A stretch of DNA of 64,000 bases, taken from assembly GCF_000428945.1 (NCBI RefSeq), contig NZ_AUAX01000004.1:454834-518833 (forward strand). Direction: 5' to 3'. This document shows positions 7,212 to 15,262 of the stretch, piece after piece. Each line of letters opens with the position of its first letter. Position 1 is the stretch's first letter. The notes beneath the pieces are model-generated. The model was not told where the DNA came from. It made no database searches and saw only the letters and a list, made by a program, of their open reading frames with translations. The stretch is from Hamadaea tsunoensis DSM 44101 (GTDB lineage Bacteria > Actinomycetota > Actinomycetes > Mycobacteriales > Micromonosporaceae). The position numbers and the translations under genes are program-made.

Positions 7212-8489
7212 TCAGCAGCTCTTGTGGAACGGCGGGACGGCCGGCGGCGGATCGCCGGGCGCCAGATACCGGCCGATCGCCCGGAACACCGTGTCGCTCG
7301 CGTTCGGATAGTTCCCCTGGCAGTCGAAGGCGCCCGGCAGGAAGGTCACCGCCACCGAGATCCCGATCCCCTCCTGCGGCAGGTACGCCTCGGTCGCCGC
7401 GTACCCGCCCAGGAGGGGGTTCTGCAGGATCCAGTCGCCCGAGCGCACGATCCCCAGCCCGTAGTTGTACGCGGTCTGCTGCGTGAAGCACGACGGTACG
7501 CAGTTCGCCTGCTTGCGACCGACGCCCATCAGCAGCGGGTCGGTCATCGCGTGGTAGCTCTCGGAGGTCAGCAGCTTCCCGGTGCCCACCGCGACGGCCG
7601 TGGTCGCCAGGTCGTCGATCGTGCTCGTCTCGCTGGCGCCGGTGGGCGTACCCCAGTCCGCGTTCCAGTAGGTGGCCTCCTCGTAGAAGCCGCGCGTCGC
7701 CGGGACGCCCAGGGCCGAGCGCCGCTCCGAGCTGTACGCGTGCAGCGCCGGCTCCGGCACCGACCCGGTGTCCGAAGCGGTCGTGCCGGTGAGCCCCATC
7801 GGCACCAGCACTCTCTCCCGGAGCAGTCGGTCGAGCGGCTTCCCGCCCACCTTGGCCAGGATCTCGCCGAGGATCATGAAGTTGGTGTGGGCGTAGCTCC
7901 AGCCGGTGCCGGGCGGGAACACCACCGGCCGGCGGAAGGCGTACGCGAGCCGGCGCTCGTAGCTCCACGACTGGAACGGATCGGCGTTGAAGTCGGCCAG
8001 CCACCGGGGGTCGGATTCGTAGTCGGGATAGCCGGACGTCTGGTTGGCGAGCATCTTCAGCGTGACCTTGTCCGCCTCGGGCAGATTCGGCTCCCAGCGC
8101 CGGATCGTGTCGTCGAGGCCGACGGCGTGCTCCTCGACCAGGAGCATCAGCAGCGTCCCGATGTACGCGAACGCCACCGCGCCGTTGCGGAACCGCATGT
8201 CCGTCGTCGCCGGTACGCCGTCCAGCGACTCGCCGAACGCCCGCTCGACGACGACCGTATCGCCCCTGGTCACCTTGACCAGCAAGGATCTCAGCGAACT
8301 GCCGGCCATCGCTCCCCGGATCATCGACGCGATCCGGGCGGCCTCGGCGGACGCCGGGCCTGGCGATGCCGGCGCCGGAGCCAGCGTCGGCTTCGGCGTC
8401 GGTGCCGTGTGGACGATCGCCGGGCCGAGCAGCAGGCCGGCACCCAGAACGGCCATCGCCACGACCGCCCGCGTACGCCGTTCGCCCAT
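7212..8489 (-). CDS. Secreted serine beta-lactamase-like protein, apparently catalytically dead
   Basis: This 425-residue product has a signal peptide (positive start MGERRTR, then a hydrophobic run ending near HTAPTP) and the class C beta-lactamase/DD-peptidase fold across residues 50-410. The family nucleophile motif SxxK, normally in an FRIGSxTK context, reads FRNGAVAF here, so both the catalytic Ser and Lys are gone. The second motif YxN reads YAH in a recognisable context (GWSYAHTNFMILGEIL). The HxG/KTG region is also unrecognisable. The fold is otherwise complete and the frame open, so it looks like a maintained pseudoenzyme, perhaps a peptidoglycan or beta-lactam binding protein, rather than a decaying gene. 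It is divergent from the truncated haemoglobin. Confidence 0.8.
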   Translation of the reverse strand: MGERRTRAVVAMAVLGAGLLLGPAIVHTAPTPKPTLAPAPASPGPASAEAARIASMIRGAMAGSSLRSLLVKVTRGDTVVVERAFGESLDGVPATTDMRFRNGAVAFAYIGTLLMLLVEEHAVGLDDTIRRWEPNLPEADKVTLKMLANQTSGYPDYESDPRWLADFNADPFQSWSYERRLAYAFRRPVVFPPGTGWSYAHTNFMILGEILAKVGGKPLDRLLRERVLVPMGLTGTTASDTGSVPEPALHAYSSERRSALGVPATRGFYEEATYWNADWGTPTGASETSTIDDLATTAVAVGTGKLLTSESYHAMTDPLLMGVGRKQANCVPSCFTQQTAYNYGLGIVRSGDWILQNPLLGGYAATEAYLPQEGIGISVAVTFLPGAFDCQGNYPNASDTVFRAIGRYLAPGDPPPAVPPFHKSC

Positions 8490-8606
8490 CGCACCCTCTT
8501 CCGTCGTGACCCTCCACGATGGTAAAAGCGGCAAAGGTCGCAAGACCCGCGATTCCGGATTGTCGTCGGGGCGGTCGTCCCCGGCGATCGATGGCATGCT
8601 GACTTC

Positions 8607-9053
8607 ATGGAGACCGTCTTCGAAGCGGCCGGCGGTACCGAGGGCATGCTCCGGCTGGCCGACGCGTGGCATCGCCGGGTCCTCGCCGACGAGGTCGTCG
8701 CGCACGCGTTCCACCACGGGTTCAAGCCCGATCACACCGAGCGGCTGGCGGCATACTGGGCCGAGGCGCTCGGCGGGCCGGTCGCGTACACGGGCGTCTA
8801 CGGCGACGAGTCGTCGGTCGTGCGCAGGCACAGCGGCAACGGCGAGCACACGGAGATGGACCGGCGGGCGATCGCCTGCTTCGACGAGGCGCTGACGGAC
8901 GTCGGGATCACCGAGGACCCGCTGCGCCAGGTGCTGCACGACTACTTCGCGTGGGCGACCACGACCACGATGAACCGGTACCACGACCCCGCCGAAGACG
9001 TCCCGGAAGGACTGCCGCTCCCCCGCTGGTCCTGGACCGGCCTACAACCCTGA
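8607..9053 (+). CDS. Group II truncated haemoglobin
   Basis: The 148-residue protein fits the 2/2 globin fold. The early segment GGTEGMLRLADAWHRRVLADEVVAHAF matches the group II B-E helices, and RRHSGNGEHTEMDRRAIACF carries the proximal histidine of helix F in its usual place. Bacterial group II globins bind O2 and NO and are linked to oxidative or nitrosative stress protection. The ATG at 8607 gives a family-length protein. It stands alone, and an 81-bp palindrome begins 43 bases after its stop codon. Confidence 0.8.
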   Translation: METVFEAAGGTEGMLRLADAWHRRVLADEVVAHAFHHGFKPDHTERLAAYWAEALGGPVAYTGVYGDESSVVRRHSGNGEHTEMDRRAIACFDEALTDVGITEDPLRQVLHDYFAWATTTTMNRYHDPAEDVPEGLPLPRWSWTGLQP

Positions 9054-9096
9054 CCCACCCCACCTTCCCCGCCCGCACCCGCACCCGCACCCGCCT

Positions 9097-9177
9097 CAAG
9101 ATCCGGTTTGGATCAGGGAAATCACCCGAATCTTGGGCCATGATTCGGGTGAAAACCGTGATCCAAACCGGATCTTG
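9097..9177 (+). repeat. 81-bp palindromic element, copy B
   Basis: The arms begin CAAGATCCGGTTTGG and end CCAAACCGGATCTTG. Relative to the other copies, position 9 has changed C to G and its partner at position 73 has changed G to C, so pairing is kept. The inner arms are longer here (TCACCCGAATC/GATTCGGGTGA). It lies between convergent stop codons, 43 bases after the globin gene and 55 bases from the hydrolase gene. Confidence 0.92.
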
Positions 9178-9232
9178 GGGCGGCCGCACGGGCGCTGCGC
9201 GGTTTCAGCAGCGTTCTGAATGACGAGACGGT

Positions 9233-9808
9233 CTAGATCCGGTCGAGGAAGGCGAGCGATCGCTCCAGCGCCAGCGCGGCCGACTTCTCGTCGTACTGGT
9301 CGATGCTGCTGTCGGCGAACAGGTGGTGCTCACCCGGGTAGAGGAACAGCTCGCCGTCCGCGGCCTGCTCGACGATCTGCCGGGCGAACTCGATGTCGCC
9401 CTCGCCGACGAAGAACGGGTCCTGGTCGGTCGCGTGGATCTGCACCGGTACGCCGGCCGGCCAGTCGCCGCCGAACTCCGACGGCGGCGCGGCGGAGTAG
9501 TAGAACAGCGCACCCCGCGCGCCCGGCCGGGTCTGGGCGAGCAGCTGCGCCGCCATGACGCCGAAGGAGAACCCGGCGTACACGAGGTTGTCGGGCAGCC
9601 CCTCCGCGGCCGCGGCGCCCTTGCCGATCATCTCGCCGAAACCCTTGCCGCGCAGGTACGCCATGCCCTCGTCGATCGTCGGGAACACCTGCCCGTCGAA
9701 GAGGTCCGGCAGGTGAACGGTGTGCCCGGCCTCGCGCAGCGCCTCGGCGTACGCGCGCACGCCGGGGGTGAGGCCGAGGGAATGGTGGAACAGGAGTACG
9801 TCAGCCAT
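9233..9808 (-). CDS. Dienelactone hydrolase family protein
   Basis: This 191-residue alpha/beta hydrolase has the small DLH fold. The nucleophile elbow is AGFSFG, so Ser stands where classical dienelactone hydrolases use Cys (GYCxG). The acid is likely the Asp in ATDQDPFF and the base the His in GEHHLF, giving a complete Ser-Asp-His triad. It is probably an esterase of unknown substrate. It lies 12 bases downstream of the WYL regulator on the same strand and is probably cotranscribed with it. The ATG at 9808 has only a weak ribosome site. Confidence 0.82.
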   Translation of the reverse strand: MADVLLFHHSLGLTPGVRAYAEALREAGHTVHLPDLFDGQVFPTIDEGMAYLRGKGFGEMIGKGAAAAEGLPDNLVYAGFSFGVMAAQLLAQTRPGARGALFYYSAAPPSEFGGDWPAGVPVQIHATDQDPFFVGEGDIEFARQIVEQAADGELFLYPGEHHLFADSSIDQYDEKSAALALERSLAFLDRI

Positions 9809-9820
9809 GGGCCGAGTTTT

Positions 9821-10789
9821 TCACGAATTCCCGACATCTTCCGTCGGGATCCGCGATCGGTTCACCCCGTCCTGGAGGCGATCGGCGAGCAGGGTCATCT
9901 CCGCGACCAGCTCCGGTGGGCCGAGGACCCGGAACGCGGGGCCGAGCAGCGCCATGTGCAGCGCGATCAGGCCGAGCGAGTCGGCACCGATGCGCAGCAG
10001 GCAGCTACGGCCGTCCACGTCCTCGACGACCGCCACCGTCGGGGGCACCTTCGCGGCGACGGCCGCCGCCGGGGCGTACACCTGGATCGTGGCTTGATGC
10101 CGGTAGGGGCCGCTGGTGATGGAGTCGGCCACGTACGCGGCGGCGTCGGGCGGGTCGACCGGGGTGAAGCGGACGCCGGTGCCGCGCGGGCCGCTGATCC
10201 GGTCCGCGCGGAACGTACGCCAGTCGTCGCGGTCGAGGTCGCGGGCGACGAGGTACCAGCGGCGTCCGGAGTGGACGATGCGGTGCGGTTCGACGGTCCG
10301 TTCCGTGAGCGTGCCGCCGTGGTCGCGGTACCCGAAGCCGAGGCGCTCGTGGTGCTCGCACGCCTCGGCGAGGATCGCGAGCAGTTCCCCGTCGATGGCG
10401 GCCGCCGGGTTGGGCAGGGCCTCGGTGGCCGCGCCGACCGCCCGGGCCCGCCGCCGCAACCGGGCGGGCAGGATGCGCTCCAGTTTGGCCAGCGTACGCT
10501 GCGCGGGCTCGGCCAGGCCGGTCGCCGAGCGCAGGCTGAGCACCAGCGCGACGGCCTCCTCGTCGTCGAGGGCGAGCGGGGGCAGCGCGGTGCCGGCCGT
10601 GAGCCGGTAGCCGCCGCCGACGCCCCGGCTGGCCGCGACCGGGTAGCCGAGATCGCGCAGCCGGGTCATGTCGCGGCGCAGTGTGCGCTCGGTGACCTCC
10701 AGCCGCCCGGCCAGCTCGGGTCCGGCCCACTCCGGTCGGGTCGGCAGCAGGGTCAGCAGGCGTAGCAGTCGCGCCGAGGTGGTGAGCAC
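9821..10789 (-). CDS. WYL-domain transcriptional regulator (YafY-type)
   Basis: The 322-residue protein begins with the family-typical LTTSARLLRLLTLLPTRPEW and a DeoR-like winged HTH (LEVTERTLRRDMTRLRDLGY). A WYL domain follows in the middle (HSGRRWYLVARDLDRDDWRTF) and a WCX-type C-terminal domain. WYL regulators sense nucleic-acid or nucleotide ligands. The start is a GTG at 10789. A small palindrome overlaps this start codon. It is divergent from the VOC protein at 10852 and heads the hydrolase transcription unit. Confidence 0.88.
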   Translation of the reverse strand: MLTTSARLLRLLTLLPTRPEWAGPELAGRLEVTERTLRRDMTRLRDLGYPVAASRGVGGGYRLTAGTALPPLALDDEEAVALVLSLRSATGLAEPAQRTLAKLERILPARLRRRARAVGAATEALPNPAAAIDGELLAILAEACEHHERLGFGYRDHGGTLTERTVEPHRIVHSGRRWYLVARDLDRDDWRTFRADRISGPRGTGVRFTPVDPPDAAAYVADSITSGPYRHQATIQVYAPAAAVAAKVPPTVAVVEDVDGRSCLLRIGADSLGLIALHMALLGPAFRVLGPPELVAEMTLLADRLQDGVNRSRIPTEDVGNS

Positions 10790-10802
10790 GATTTCGATCG
10801 TG
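10787..10802. promoter_or_regulatory. Palindrome overlapping the WYL gene start
   Basis: CACGAT-TTCG-ATCGTG is a perfect 6-bp dyad with a 4-base spacer covering the GTG start codon of the WYL regulator. The location would suit autorepression. No experimental support is available. Confidence 0.4.
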
Positions 10803-10851
10803 CCACGGATAGCGGACCGGAACTGACCGCAATCCGCCCTATGGTGAGGTC

Positions 10852-11283
10852 ATGGCTTACACATTCCAGGTGGTTCAGGACAGCGCCCACCCGCACGACC
10901 AGGCCGACTGGTGGGCCGAGACGCTCGGCTGGCAGGTCGAGCCGTCCGACGAGGACTTCATCCGGCGCATGGTCGCCGAAGGGCACGCGAGCGAGGCGGA
11001 CACCACGACGCACGGCGGTGTCCTGGTGTGGCGCGAGGGCCAGGCGATCCGGCATCCCGACGGGCTCGGCACCGCGCCGCGCGTGCTGTTCCAGCTCGTG
11101 CCGGAGGGCAAGACGGTCAAGAACCGGATGCACCTCGACGTACGCATCGGGGACGACGACCGGGACGAGGTCGTCGCCAAGCTGGTCGCCCGCGGCGCGA
11201 CGCGGCTGTGGGAGGGGCGCCAGGGGCCGCACACCTGGGTGACGATGGCCGATCCGGAGGGCAACGAATTCTGCGTGGCCTGA
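10852..11283 (+). CDS. VOC family (glyoxalase/bleomycin resistance-like) protein
   Basis: The 143-residue protein consists of paired beta-alpha-beta-beta-beta modules. It opens FQVVQDSAHPHDQADWWAETLGWQVE and closes TWVTMADPEGNEFCVA, the typical VOC ending in which the Glu of PEGNEF is a metal-ligand position. Members act as metal-dependent lyases, dioxygenases or antibiotic-sequestering proteins, and the substrate here is unknown. GGTGAG lies before the ATG at 10852. The last 99 bases of the gene are duplicated about 2 kb downstream at 13262-13360. Confidence 0.85.
   Translation: MAYTFQVVQDSAHPHDQADWWAETLGWQVEPSDEDFIRRMVAEGHASEADTTTHGGVLVWREGQAIRHPDGLGTAPRVLFQLVPEGKTVKNRMHLDVRIGDDDRDEVVAKLVARGATRLWEGRQGPHTWVTMADPEGNEFCVA
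11182..11280 (+). repeat. 99-bp direct repeat, left copy (inside the VOC gene)
   Basis: This is the 3' end of the VOC gene. It matches 13262-13360 in the same orientation with about eight mismatches counted by eye. The two copies bracket the sigma/anti-sigma pair. Confidence 0.92.
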
Positions 11284-11312
11284 TATCTGAGGCCCGGCCG
11301 GGTCGGCCCAGG

Positions 11313-12659
11313 CTATCGCGGCGGATCAGGGGCGATCCTGGCACGCCATGTCGTCGACCGCCGTCTCCACCGCCGGCGCAGCTTCACAACGAGCCCCACG
11401 CAGGCCAGTACGACGAGCCCCAGCGCGATGTACGCCCAGTTCTGCGCTTGCCACGGCGACGGCCTCAGCTGTGGGCCGTCGAGGGGCCACTGTTCCAGTG
11501 CGTTGCGGGGATACTGCGGGCACCCGTACCCCGCTGCCCGCAATGGAAGAGCCTCGGGGCTCCCACCGTCCGGGAGACGCACGATGGCGCAGGAGTTGTC
11601 GACGTCGTTGGTCACCGACAGGACCGGAGCGCCTTGCCGCCACGCGATGAGCTCCGGCCGATCCGGCCGGCCACGGACCGCCTCGTCCGTGACCGTTCCT
11701 GTGTCGACATCGAGATACTGCAGGTGGAACCGCTGCAGGGCCGATTGTTCGGGGATGGACCCGTCGCAGGACGGCGACGTCGGGCATCCCTCGGTGAAGG
11801 TGAGGATCAGTCGTCTGCCATCCGGCGACCAGGCGGCGCTGCCCGCGATCTGCTGCCGCTCGCCGAGCGGCAGCGTACGTTGCACCGTGCCGGTCGCAAC
11901 GTCGAGGATCAGCAACTCCTGGTTTTGTCGGTCACGGCCGACGGTGATGGCGAGCCGGGTGCCGTCAGGCGAGAACGCCGCCCGGAAGACGTCTGCCTCA
12001 GCGACGTGGACGACCCGTAGGCTGCCGTCCGGCACGCTGACGATGACGATGTTGTCCAAGCGTGTCGGATCGTTGATGCGCTCACCGGTCGGGCCGGTGG
12101 TCGGCACTACGTCGTCCTTCCCGACAACGGCCACGGCGCTTCGGCTGTCGGGCGACCACACGGCCGGCCAGGCCGACGAAACGGCAGGACTGAGCTTGCG
12201 GGACTGCCCGGTGACCAGGTCGACAAGGTTGTCGCCCAGGAAGTAGCGGCCGTCCGGCGACAAACTGCCGGTCCACTCGCCGGGGTCGTGATAGATCAGC
12301 CGGAAGGAGTCGTCCTGGCCCACGACCACCAGTGACGGCTCCAGATCGAGACTGTGCCCTGTCTCGAACACAAGCTTCGCCGGCCCGTTCGGATCCTCGC
12401 TGAACGTCTGCTGCCACAGGTACGGCTGAGCGACCCAGGTCGGCAGCGTACGGTCGTCGGTACCCGCGAACCGCGACCCGGTCGCGTTCGGCCACGGCAG
12501 CCACATCGCGGTCACGCTCACCAACAGGCAGGCGAGAATCCCTGCGGCCCGGCGCCGCCGGCGGATGCGACGTCCGCGCCGCCAGAGGTCTTCCGGCATA
12601 CGCATGTCGGGAGCCTCGCCGGCGAGATCGACCAGAGCTCGATGCAGCGTTGCAGTCAT
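11313..12659 (-). CDS. Membrane-anchored beta-propeller protein, probable anti-sigma factor
   Basis: The 448-residue protein has a short cytosolic N-terminus (about 40 residues, very basic before the membrane: RRGRRIRRRRR) and a membrane helix (about 40-55). A large extracytoplasmic TolB/WD40-like propeller follows, with repeated SPDGRYF, SPDSRSA, SPDGTRL and SPDGRRL motifs, then a second C-terminal helix near residues 405-425. Its start overlaps the sigma gene stop by ATGA, the usual arrangement for a cognate anti-sigma factor. The propeller would be the external sensing part. No canonical ZAS zinc motif is seen, so the anti-sigma role is inferred from coupling. Confidence 0.75.
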   Translation of the reverse strand: MTATLHRALVDLAGEAPDMRMPEDLWRRGRRIRRRRRAAGILACLLVSVTAMWLPWPNATGSRFAGTDDRTLPTWVAQPYLWQQTFSEDPNGPAKLVFETGHSLDLEPSLVVVGQDDSFRLIYHDPGEWTGSLSPDGRYFLGDNLVDLVTGQSRKLSPAVSSAWPAVWSPDSRSAVAVVGKDDVVPTTGPTGERINDPTRLDNIVIVSVPDGSLRVVHVAEADVFRAAFSPDGTRLAITVGRDRQNQELLILDVATGTVQRTLPLGERQQIAGSAAWSPDGRRLILTFTEGCPTSPSCDGSIPEQSALQRFHLQYLDVDTGTVTDEAVRGRPDRPELIAWRQGAPVLSVTNDVDNSCAIVRLPDGGSPEALPLRAAGYGCPQYPRNALEQWPLDGPQLRPSPWQAQNWAYIALGLVVLACVGLVVKLRRRWRRRSTTWRARIAPDPPR

Positions 12660-13168
12660 CTCGACACCTCCTGCAGGTCAGCCAGTTCTGGGGCGATGGA
12701 ACGCAGCCGGGCCAGCGCATCACGGGTCTGGCTCTTCACGGTGCCCGTCGATACACCGAGGACCTGTGCCGCCTGAGCTTCGGTCAAGTCCTCGAAGTAG
12801 CGCAGCACCAGCACGGCCCGCTGTTTGGGGGCCAGTTTGGCCAGCGCCTGACGAACGGCGATCGCCGTCGTCGCCGGCCCGTGCGGGTCCGCCCCGGCGA
12901 CCTCCGGCACGGCGGCGACCGGCAGCGGCTCCCGTCGCCACCTTCTCCACCAGGAGACATGCTGGTGGTACAGGACGCGCCGCACGTAGGCGTCCGGGTT
13001 GCCCTCCGCGACGATCTGCTCCCAGCGGGAAGCGACCTTGGCCAACGTCTGCTGGACCAGGTCCTCCGCCAGATACGAGTCGCCTGTCAGCAGGAACGCC
13101 GCACGCACGAGCACCCCCAGGCGCGCGTGCACATACTCCCGGAACGAATCCGCAGGACCGGCTGTCAT
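12656..13168 (-). CDS. SigE-family ECF RNA polymerase sigma factor
   Basis: This 170-residue sigma factor has region 2 (FREYVHARLGVLVRAAFLLT, then GDSYLAEDLVQQTLAKV) and region 4 (LAPKQRAVLVLRYFEDLTEA, then QVLGVSTGTVKSQTRDALARL), typical of the actinobacterial SigE-family ECF group. The ATG at 13168 gives the standard N-terminus. An upstream in-frame ATG would read antisense into the duplicated VOC tail. A 12-bp direct repeat overlaps the start region. The anti-sigma gene is translationally coupled downstream. GC content of this pair appears lower than that of the surrounding genes. Confidence 0.9.
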   Translation of the reverse strand: MTAGPADSFREYVHARLGVLVRAAFLLTGDSYLAEDLVQQTLAKVASRWEQIVAEGNPDAYVRRVLYHQHVSWWRRWRREPLPVAAVPEVAGADPHGPATTAIAVRQALAKLAPKQRAVLVLRYFEDLTEAQAAQVLGVSTGTVKSQTRDALARLRSIAPELADLQEVSR

Positions 13169-13195
13169 CACTGGCACATCGAAATCACTGGCACA
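13167..13195. promoter_or_regulatory. 12-bp direct repeat at the sigma gene start
   Basis: ATCACTGGCACA occurs at 13167-13178 and 13184-13195, a 17-bp phase. The first copy covers the sigma start codon. It could be a regulatory site or a local duplication. Confidence 0.35.
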
Positions 13196-13261
13196 GGAAG
13201 ATACACGCGCCGAAGGTGTCCATTGGAGGGGCGGCCGGGTCGCTTGTTTGAAGCCGATCAG

Positions 13262-13360
13262 CCGGTAGCCCGCAGGGCGACGCGGCTGTGGGAGGGACGC
13301 CAGGGGCCGCACACCTGGGTGACGATGGCCGACCCGGAGGGCAACGAATTCTGCGTCGCC
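13262..13360 (+). pseudogene. Duplicated 3' fragment of the VOC gene
   Basis: The 99-bp block encodes a copy of the last 33 codons of the VOC protein at 10852 (ATRLWEGRQGPHTWVTMADP and onward through EFCVA). It has no start and no stop codon at the homologous place. With the intact gene it forms direct repeats around the sigma/anti-sigma module, which points to insertion or rearrangement at this locus. The next 100 bases (13361-13460) hold nothing recognisable. Confidence 0.9.
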
Positions 13361-13460
13361 CGACCGGGCACCGGCCGGCCGGCGGGTGGGGGGAACACGC
13401 CGTCGGCCGGCCGGTGGATCAGTGGCGCCGGAAGGGTGGCGCCGGGCAGGGAAAGTCCGG

Positions 13461-14891
13461 TCAGTGGCCCGGTTCCTGCGCCGCCTGGCGGGGCATCAGC
13501 GCGGCGACCGGGATGCTGAGCGCGGTGGCGGCGAGGACGACGAGCAGGGTGACCCTCATCGCGTGGGCCGGTCCGGCGGTCGCGGCCTGGAAGAAGACGG
13601 ACGTGACGGCGGCCGAGCCGATCGCCGAGGACAGCTGCTGGATCGAGCTGAGCGAGCCGCTGGCGCTGCCGGCCTCGTCGGGCCGCGCGTCGCCCAGGGC
13701 GACGGTCGGGATCGTGGTGAAGCAGAGTCCGAGCCCGACGCCGATGACGAGCAGTGCCGGGGCCAGTGCCCACAGGCTCAGGTCGGTCCCGGAGTGCTCG
13801 ACGAGGGCCAGGACCCCGCCGCAACCGGCGAGGACGACCGTGAGACCGAGGAAGACGAGCCTGCGGCCGAGCTTGGCGACCAGTCCGCCCATGGCCGCGA
13901 ACGAGGCGCCGATGAGTCCCAGGGTGAGCGGGACCAGCGCGAGCGCGGCGTCCCGCGGGCCGGCGTGCAGCCCTTCCTGCAGGAACAGCGACAGCACGAA
14001 GATCAGGCCGGTGCCGGCGGCGAAGGCGACCAGGCCGACGAGCATCCCGGAGGTGAAGCCCCGGTTCTTCAGGAGCGAGGCCTTGATGAGCGGGTGGGCC
14101 GCGGTCCGCTGCCGGTAGGCGAAGGCGGCGAGGAAGAGGACGCCGACGGTGACCGAGCCGACCGGCAGGGCGCTCCAGCCGTTGGTCGAGCCGTCGATCA
14201 GGCCGTACAGCAGCCCGATCATGGTCACCGCCAGCAGGCCGGAGCCCCAGCCGTCGACCACGGTGGACCGGTCGCCGTCGTCGTCCCGCGGCAGGATCCG
14301 GGCGGCCAGGACCAGTCCGACGGCGCCGAGGACGATGTTGGCGAGGAAGATCGGGCGCCAGGACAGTCCGAACAGGTCGGCGCTGATGATGAAGCCGGCC
14401 AGGACCGGGCCGACGACACTGGACAGACCGAGAACCGGGCCGAAGAGCCCGAACGCCTTGGCGAGCATGTCGCGGTCGAACGTCTTCGCCATGATCGCCA
14501 TGCCCTGCGGCAGGAGGAGTGCCCCGAACGCGCCCTGCGCGACCCGGGCGGCGATGAGCAGGGTCGGGTCGGGCGAGAAGCCGGCGACCGCCGAGGCCAG
14601 GGTGAACCCGCCCATGCCGATCAGGAAGAGCCGGCGCTGCCCGAACTTGTCGCCCAGCCGCCCGCCGACCAGAAGCAGCACCCCCATCGCGAGCATGTAC
14701 GCCGGCCCCAGCCATTTGATCAGACTCTCGCCGCCGTGAAGGTCGGCGGCGATGGTGGGGGCGGCGATGTTCGTGACGGTCGCATCGATCACGTCGAGGG
14801 CGTCGGCCAGCAGGACAAGCCCCAGGATCGCCCAGATCAGGCGGCTGGGGCGGGGTGTGACCACTGTGCGCGGCTGCGTCGTGGCAGTCAT
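13461..14891 (-). CDS. MFS transporter, DHA2 (14-helix) drug exporter family
   Basis: The 476-residue protein begins LIWAILGLVLLADALDVIDA, then TVTNIAAPTIAADL, the typical first helix and motif of DHA2 exporters such as LfrA and QacA, with motif A at GGRLGDKFGQRRLFLIG. About 14 hydrophobic segments are visible. AGGA ten bases upstream supports the ATG at 14891. It is divergent from the secreted DUF1996 protein. The intergenic region holds two identical LacI-type palindromes, one (15027-15040) about 135 bp upstream of this start. Efflux of a drug or metabolite by proton antiport is likely. Confidence 0.85.
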   Translation of the reverse strand: MTATTQPRTVVTPRPSRLIWAILGLVLLADALDVIDATVTNIAAPTIAADLHGGESLIKWLGPAYMLAMGVLLLVGGRLGDKFGQRRLFLIGMGGFTLASAVAGFSPDPTLLIAARVAQGAFGALLLPQGMAIMAKTFDRDMLAKAFGLFGPVLGLSSVVGPVLAGFIISADLFGLSWRPIFLANIVLGAVGLVLAARILPRDDDGDRSTVVDGWGSGLLAVTMIGLLYGLIDGSTNGWSALPVGSVTVGVLFLAAFAYRQRTAAHPLIKASLLKNRGFTSGMLVGLVAFAAGTGLIFVLSLFLQEGLHAGPRDAALALVPLTLGLIGASFAAMGGLVAKLGRRLVFLGLTVVLAGCGGVLALVEHSGTDLSLWALAPALLVIGVGLGLCFTTIPTVALGDARPDEAGSASGSLSSIQQLSSAIGSAAVTSVFFQAATAGPAHAMRVTLLVVLAATALSIPVAALMPRQAAQEPGH

Positions 14892-15026
14892 GGTGGAACG
14901 TCCTTCCGTACCGGGGCGCCGCTCCTGGGCGGCCTCTCGTCCCCCACTACGAACGCGTCCGGCCCGATCCGACACCGGCCGCCGAGATTTCTTCGAGAAC
15001 TTCGGAGCCGCCGGGAGCACGAGAAT

Positions 15027-15040
15027 GGAGAGCGCTCTCC
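15027..15040. promoter_or_regulatory. LacI-type operator, distal copy
   Basis: GGAGAGCGCTCTCC is a perfect 14-bp palindrome with the central CG typical of LacI/CebR-type repressor sites in actinomycetes. It is identical to the copy at 15199. It lies in the 370-bp divergent region between the exporter and the secreted protein. Confidence 0.75.
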
Positions 15041-15157
15041 AATCAACGTCGAAAGAAGGGGCCTTCCGGCCAGGATGGCACGGAGCTCGAGAAGCGATTC
15101 ACACCTTTGATGGTCATTTTGAGCGCCGGCGCGATGGCAACGACTGCGGCAACAGGA

Positions 15158-15186
15158 TTGACGCCCGTACATCGCGAGCGTACAAA
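15158..15186 (+). promoter_or_regulatory. Promoter of the secreted DUF1996 gene
   Basis: TTGACG (15158-15163) and TACAAA (15181-15186) are separated by exactly 17 bases, a good vegetative promoter. The expected start of transcription falls next to the operator at 15199-15212. Confidence 0.6.
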
Positions 15187-15198
15187 GGTACCTAATCC

Positions 15199-15212
15199 GG
15201 AGAGCGCTCTCC
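15199..15212. promoter_or_regulatory. LacI-type operator, proximal copy
   Basis: This is a second perfect GGAGAGCGCTCTCC, 172 bp from the first and 51 bp before the start codon at 15263. It is placed around the predicted transcription start, where a bound repressor would block initiation. Two copies allow looping. Confidence 0.78.
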
Positions 15213-15262
15213 ACGCTCGCACCACGTCACCCTGTACGCCTCTTTGCCCGAGGAGTCGACTC

